64,000 bases of DNA from Lantana camara. Lineage: Eukaryota; Streptophyta; Magnoliopsida; Lamiales; Verbenaceae. The notes beneath the pieces are model-generated. The model searched no databases, was not told the origin of the DNA, and saw only the letters and a program-made list of their open reading frames with translations. This document shows positions 60,501 to 64,000 of the stretch, piece by piece. Each line of letters opens with the position of its first letter. Within the stretch, counting starts at the first letter, position 1. The stretch lies in the NCBI GenBank assembly GCA_037501455.1, contig CM074860.1, positions 23,147,001 to 23,211,000 of the forward strand. The letters run 5' to 3'. Position numbers and translations under genes: made by a program.

Positions 60501-61411
60501 GAGATGAAGGATCTTGGTGATGCATCCTACATTCTCGGTATAAAGATCTATCAGGATAGATCTAGGAGATTGTTAGGATTATCACAGTCGGTTTACATAG
60601 ACAAAATAGTAAAGAGGTTTAGTATGGAAGATTCTAAACGTAAGAAACTTCCAATGGGCCCGGGAACAGTTCTTTCGAAAAAGCTGTGTCCCAAGACTGA
60701 ACTTGAGAAGTCCAGGATGTCCGAAATTCCTTATGCATCAACAATAGTAGGCATAATGTATACAATGCTATGTACTCGATCGGATGTGGCATATGCACTC
60801 AGCATGACTAGCCGATTTCGATCTGACCCTGGTGAAGGTCACTGGACTGCTGTAAAGAACGTCCTTAAGTACTTAAGAAGAACTAAGGATTTATTCTTAG
60901 TTTACGGAGGCCAGCAAGATCTTATCATTAGAGGATACTGTGATGCAAGCTTTGCATCAGACATGGATGACTTTAAATCCATGTCAGGATATATATTCTG
61001 CCTGAATGGCGGAGCAGTGAGTTGAAAAAGTTCCAAGCAAGCGACCACTGCATATTCGACCAATGAGGCTGAATATGTAGCTGCAAACGATGCTACTAAG
61101 GAAGGTGTTTGGGTAAGAAACTTCATCCACAAGCAGGGTGTAGTTCCTATCATTAAAGACCACATTACAATATTTTGTGATAACACAGGGGTGGTTGCTC
61201 AAGCAAGAGGACTAAGATCTGACCAAAGGACCAAACACATTTTGAGGAAGTATCACCTGATTCGTGATATAATCAAGAGAGGAGATGTGCAAATTGAAAG
61301 GGTCGCATCGACAGAGAACATGGCAGATCCACTTAAAAAGCTCTTAGTCAACAGGTTTTCGAAGGACATCTTCAGAAGATGGGACTTAGATTAGCACCTG
61401 AATGGCTTTGA
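57514..61411 (+). pseudogene. Copia C gag-pol, multiply disrupted
   Basis: Gag starts at ATG 57514 (MANKNPLVSILESNKLTG). The knuckle reads FHHCGKKGHWKRNC, so the first Cys is lost. A Trp-to-TAG stop at 58375 precedes a protease with DIG instead of DTG (VLDIGCGAH). After a frameshift near 58590 come the integrase HHCC region and core (LIHTDVCGLLSVSRRNNHQY, LRSDRGG), with a stop at 59171. The segment 59416-59784 is the integrase C-terminal part. RT follows at 60016-60507 (MDVKVAFLNGDIDKDIYMEQ, FYVDDILLIG), then, after a shift near 60480, RNase H (YCDASFASD). Further stops: 59782, 59881, 59997, 61023. It ends EWL-TGA at 61409-61411. Confidence 0.92.
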
Positions 61412-61427
61412 CGGGCAAGTGGGAGAT
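61412..61427 (+). other. Polypurine tract of copia C
   Basis: GGCAAGTGGGAGAT directly before the 3' LTR, identical to A and B. Confidence 0.85.
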
Positions 61428-63166
61428 TGTTAGGAATAGTGCCCTTAAATCAATATTTATGCTTTACTATTTCCTTGTAAAATCACAAACAGTCTTTGAA
61501 TAATAAACGAGATGATTTTGTTCATGGGCAATCACTTTCTTATGTACTTATTTATGTCTGTTTGGGTTTGACTGTGTTTTGCATGTTTTGAACTCCCCTA
61601 ATCCGATGAGGCTGTTAAGAACTTTGCCCTTATGAGAATGGCACATAAAATAAGTTCTTAACTCCATAGGCAAGGATTAGAAACTTCTCCAAGTCGATGA
61701 GTCCGATAGACAGTGGGAGTGTCGACCTTGACTCCGTTGATACTTTCTTATGTGATTATGTCCTTTTGAGGGATCATTCAGTTTCATGGAATGATAAGTG
61801 CAAATGATGATGCGTTTATAATACATAAGGGTGATTGTTACTAGAACTTCATCACTGAGATATCCCGCGTGAGAACGTTCCTAAATGGGAAAGGAAGTCT
61901 CCTAGAAACTTCCAGATTAGGAAATATCTCATAGGTCAATGAAGTGATTAATAATCCTTTGACTTGAGATTCTGTAATGTCTTATATGAGCTAACTCTGT
62001 AATCTTTGGTATAGGCTCAAAAGGGTGTCGCCATACAGACACCTGAACCACGGTCTACGTTGGGATTACACAAGTGGCATATGTAGAATTAGTAGAATCA
62101 ATAAAAGACCTACACTTGTTGAGAAGAAGGATGATTTCTTACTGATTAAGTTGTTCGTAGTCTAATAAATATTAAACCCTTGGCCAAGGTGGATAAAAGA
62201 TCAAGACATCAAGAAAATGGGGTTTTCTTGGATTGAGATCTAAATGGATATGAAACGAACTTAACTTTAAAGATCAAGAGTAACAAGGCTCTGAGAATAT
62301 TCCCATGCCTTAGTTCTTGATTGAAAGATGGTGTTGTGAGAGGATTGTATTTTACTGATTATCATTGATTGAAAGGTTCTTCGATTCATTTCGTTATTCG
62401 ACTAGGGGTCACACACCCATTGCTAGATTACGGTAATGTGATCTGTGAAGTGATTAATTAATTAAAGGAATTAATTAATTACTGTCAGTGCTAATCGAAT
62501 AATGAACCTAAAGTGTTACACACAAATGCCAGAATACGAGGGTTATGGTAGGAGATTAATTAGATTAACGAAGGATCAAATTGTTGATCAAAATGAGAGC
62601 ATTTACACGTGGGCATTGCCACGTGTCAAGCACACGTGTCACGCGGTCTGCGTGGCTGCCACGTGTCACGCACACGTGGCTTCACACATGGCTCCGATGT
62701 GTGATTTATTTCACACGTGAATTCTTTTCTACAATTAATTAATCAAATTGTAATTAATTAATTTTGGTCTTTTAATTAATTATGAATTAATTGTTAAGAC
62801 TATTCTCAAAATATTTAACCCAATCAATAATTAATTATGAATTAAGTTATTTATTGAATAAACTGACTTTTGACTTTAATAGGTAAAGGTTGAAAAGTCA
62901 AATTTTCTATTGTAGGAGAGACAAAGCATCTCTTGCTAGACTTGGAGAATAAGTTAAGAACTTATTTTCTAATTAAAAGTTAATAATTAATTAGTTAATT
63001 AGTGAGCAAGAAAACAAAGTCCACTAGGTTTGGGAACCCTAGGGATTTTCGAACCCCACTAGTATATATACTAGTGGTGGTGCTTCTCTTACTCGTTAGA
63101 CCAACACTCAAGAAGTGTTAATTGTATTTGAGAAAAATAAAAGAAAAGTTTTCAAAGTAAAATATC
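61428..63166 (+). repeat. 3' LTR of copia C, truncated
   Basis: Direct repeat of 51010-53051 until AAAATATC at 63166, after which the sequence becomes gypsy gag instead of the LTR's ATAGCC. About 300 bp including the CA end are missing. ACGT array at 62604-62720. Confidence 0.93.
62604..62720 (+). promoter_or_regulatory. LTR G-box/ACGT motif array (copy C, 3' LTR)
   Basis: Expanded version of the 5' LTR array: an extra stretch around 62641-62680 adds another CCACGTGTCACGCACACGTG group. About 340 bp upstream of the single palindromic TATA at 63056. Confidence 0.6.
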
Positions 63167-64000
63167 CTTTCGGCCTCTCTTCGATTACGTTTACGGGCGG
63201 TCTTCGTGTCTTCTCCAAAGGGTCCCCTGGCTATCATATCGATCCGACAGAGACAAGGGAGATTATTCTCTCTAGGTCGGCTGCTTGGTTTCCCTGTGCC
63301 GAGGAGGGCTCCTTTCGACTCGATCCTCAGCCCGTAGGGCGAGTTCATCGAGTTTCTTCACGAATTCTTGTAGTTGTCCGCCCTAGATCAAACGCTCAAC
63401 CTCATCTCTCAGGGCGAAGCACTCGGAGGTATTGTGGCTAGTCTACCGATGGAAATGGCAGTACTTTCCAGAGTCCCTCGTCTTCTGTGTCTCCTTAATC
63501 GGCTTTGGATTTTTGAACAACTTCTTATTGGAGATGTTGTAGATTTCTTCGATAGGCCTGTTGAGGGGGGTGTAGTGCTTCTTCATACTGCTCTCGGAGC
63601 CCTGATTGGCCTGGCCCTTGTTGTCCAGCTTTGACTCGATCCTCGAGTGTCGAAGGGCTTCCATTTTCTTTCCGGGGCACTTCTTCCACCCTCATCTAAT
63701 CTCCCGCGATCTCGAGCAGTTTAGAAATCGAGTCGGGGTTCTTTTGAACAATATACCGGGCGCACTCCTTATCTCGAAGGGCCGTGTGGAGGGTTGGAAT
63801 CAGCATGTCCATGCTAGGGGCTTGGACTTAGACTGCTGCTCGGGAGAATCGAGTGAAGAAATCCCTAAGCGTTTCATCTTTCTTCTTCACGATGTTGTAA
63901 AGGTAGGTCGAGGGTAGCTTGTCACCCTTCACGGATGAGAAGTGGGCTATAAATCGATCGACAAGTTCATCGTACGAATTAATGCATCTTGGGGCCAGCC
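63167..64000 (-). pseudogene. Ty3/gypsy (Tat-like) gag, degenerate, runs off window
   Basis: The minus strand from 64000 reads SYDELVDRFIAHFSSVKGDK, YNIVKKKDETLRDFFTRFSR, DMLIPTLHTALRDKECARYI and KLLEIAGD, a Retrotrans_gag domain. It continues through YTPLNRPIEEIY, the gag zinc-finger-like KYCHFHR, and MIARGPFGEDTKTARKRNRR at the left border. Two stops inside the gag domain are C-to-T type changes (Gln to TAA/TAG). Orientation and lineage match the pol at 47437-51009, so this is the 5' portion of the same element beyond copia C. Confidence 0.85.

Larger units (their letters stand above)
51010..63166 (+). mobile_element. Copia element C (plus), degenerate, inserted in gypsy element
   Basis: Same family as A and B but diverged and on the plus strand: 5' LTR 51010-53051 (2042 bp), PBS 53054-53066, leader with an embedded solo LTR, gag-pol 57514-61411, PPT, and 3' LTR from 61428 truncated at 63166. 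Gypsy pol lies on its left and gypsy gag on its right, both minus, showing insertion into one gypsy element. The last 300 bp or so of the 3' LTR and the adjoining gypsy protease segment are missing, so a deletion spans the right junction. The left candidate duplication GTGTT (51005-51009) has lost its partner. Confidence 0.92.

Overview
The window is nuclear DNA of a flowering plant. It is AT-rich and dominated by LTR retrotransposons (Ty1/copia and Ty3/gypsy) whose primer-binding sites match plant initiator tRNA-Met. Its only clear host locus is an intron-containing plant alkenal/2-methylene-furanone reductase (AOR/FaQR-like MDR protein) present as one apparently complete copy and two broken ones. 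The species cannot be fixed from the sequence. No tRNA, rRNA, CRISPR or bacterial gene was seen.

Layout. 1-9894: copia element A, minus strand, left LTR cut by the window edge, coding region full of stops. 9895-13.7k: gypsy-type LTR pieces in opposite orientations. 13.7-17.2k: repeat-rich intergenic DNA holding a 1.67-kb fold-back element (14853-16519) with about 650-bp inverted arms and a 9-10 bp target duplication, i.e. Mutator-like. 17.2-18.1k: AOR 5' relic and a LINE RNase H relic. 18.8-35.57k: a nested stack. Copia D (plus) was invaded by copia E (minus). E was invaded by copia B (minus, 21827-31954, two 1932-bp LTRs, CCCTC duplication, nearly intact polyprotein). A 1448-bp solo LTR sits in D's RNase H, and a deletion later fused D protease to E integrase. 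35.57-44.3k: AOR pseudogene with a 287-bp MITE, a 42-bp minisatellite joined in frame to a GNAT acetyltransferase fragment, then the complete four-exon AOR gene (41216-43675). 46.4-64k: a degenerate Tat-like gypsy element (minus), split by copia C (plus, 51010-63166), which itself carries a 2192-bp solo LTR.

A, B and C belong to one long-LTR copia family (LTR about 1.9-2.0 kb, LTR start TGTTAGGAATAGTGCCC in element sense). All share a dense array of ACGT-core (G-box/ABRE-like) motifs 300-400 bp upstream of the LTR TATA box, a repeated 18-nt motif in the leader, and a GC-rich hypervariable leader island. B is the youngest (about a dozen LTR differences by eye) and appears disabled only by a one-base homopolymer frameshift. 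AOR copies with and without insertions give in-window 'empty sites' for copia D and the MITE.
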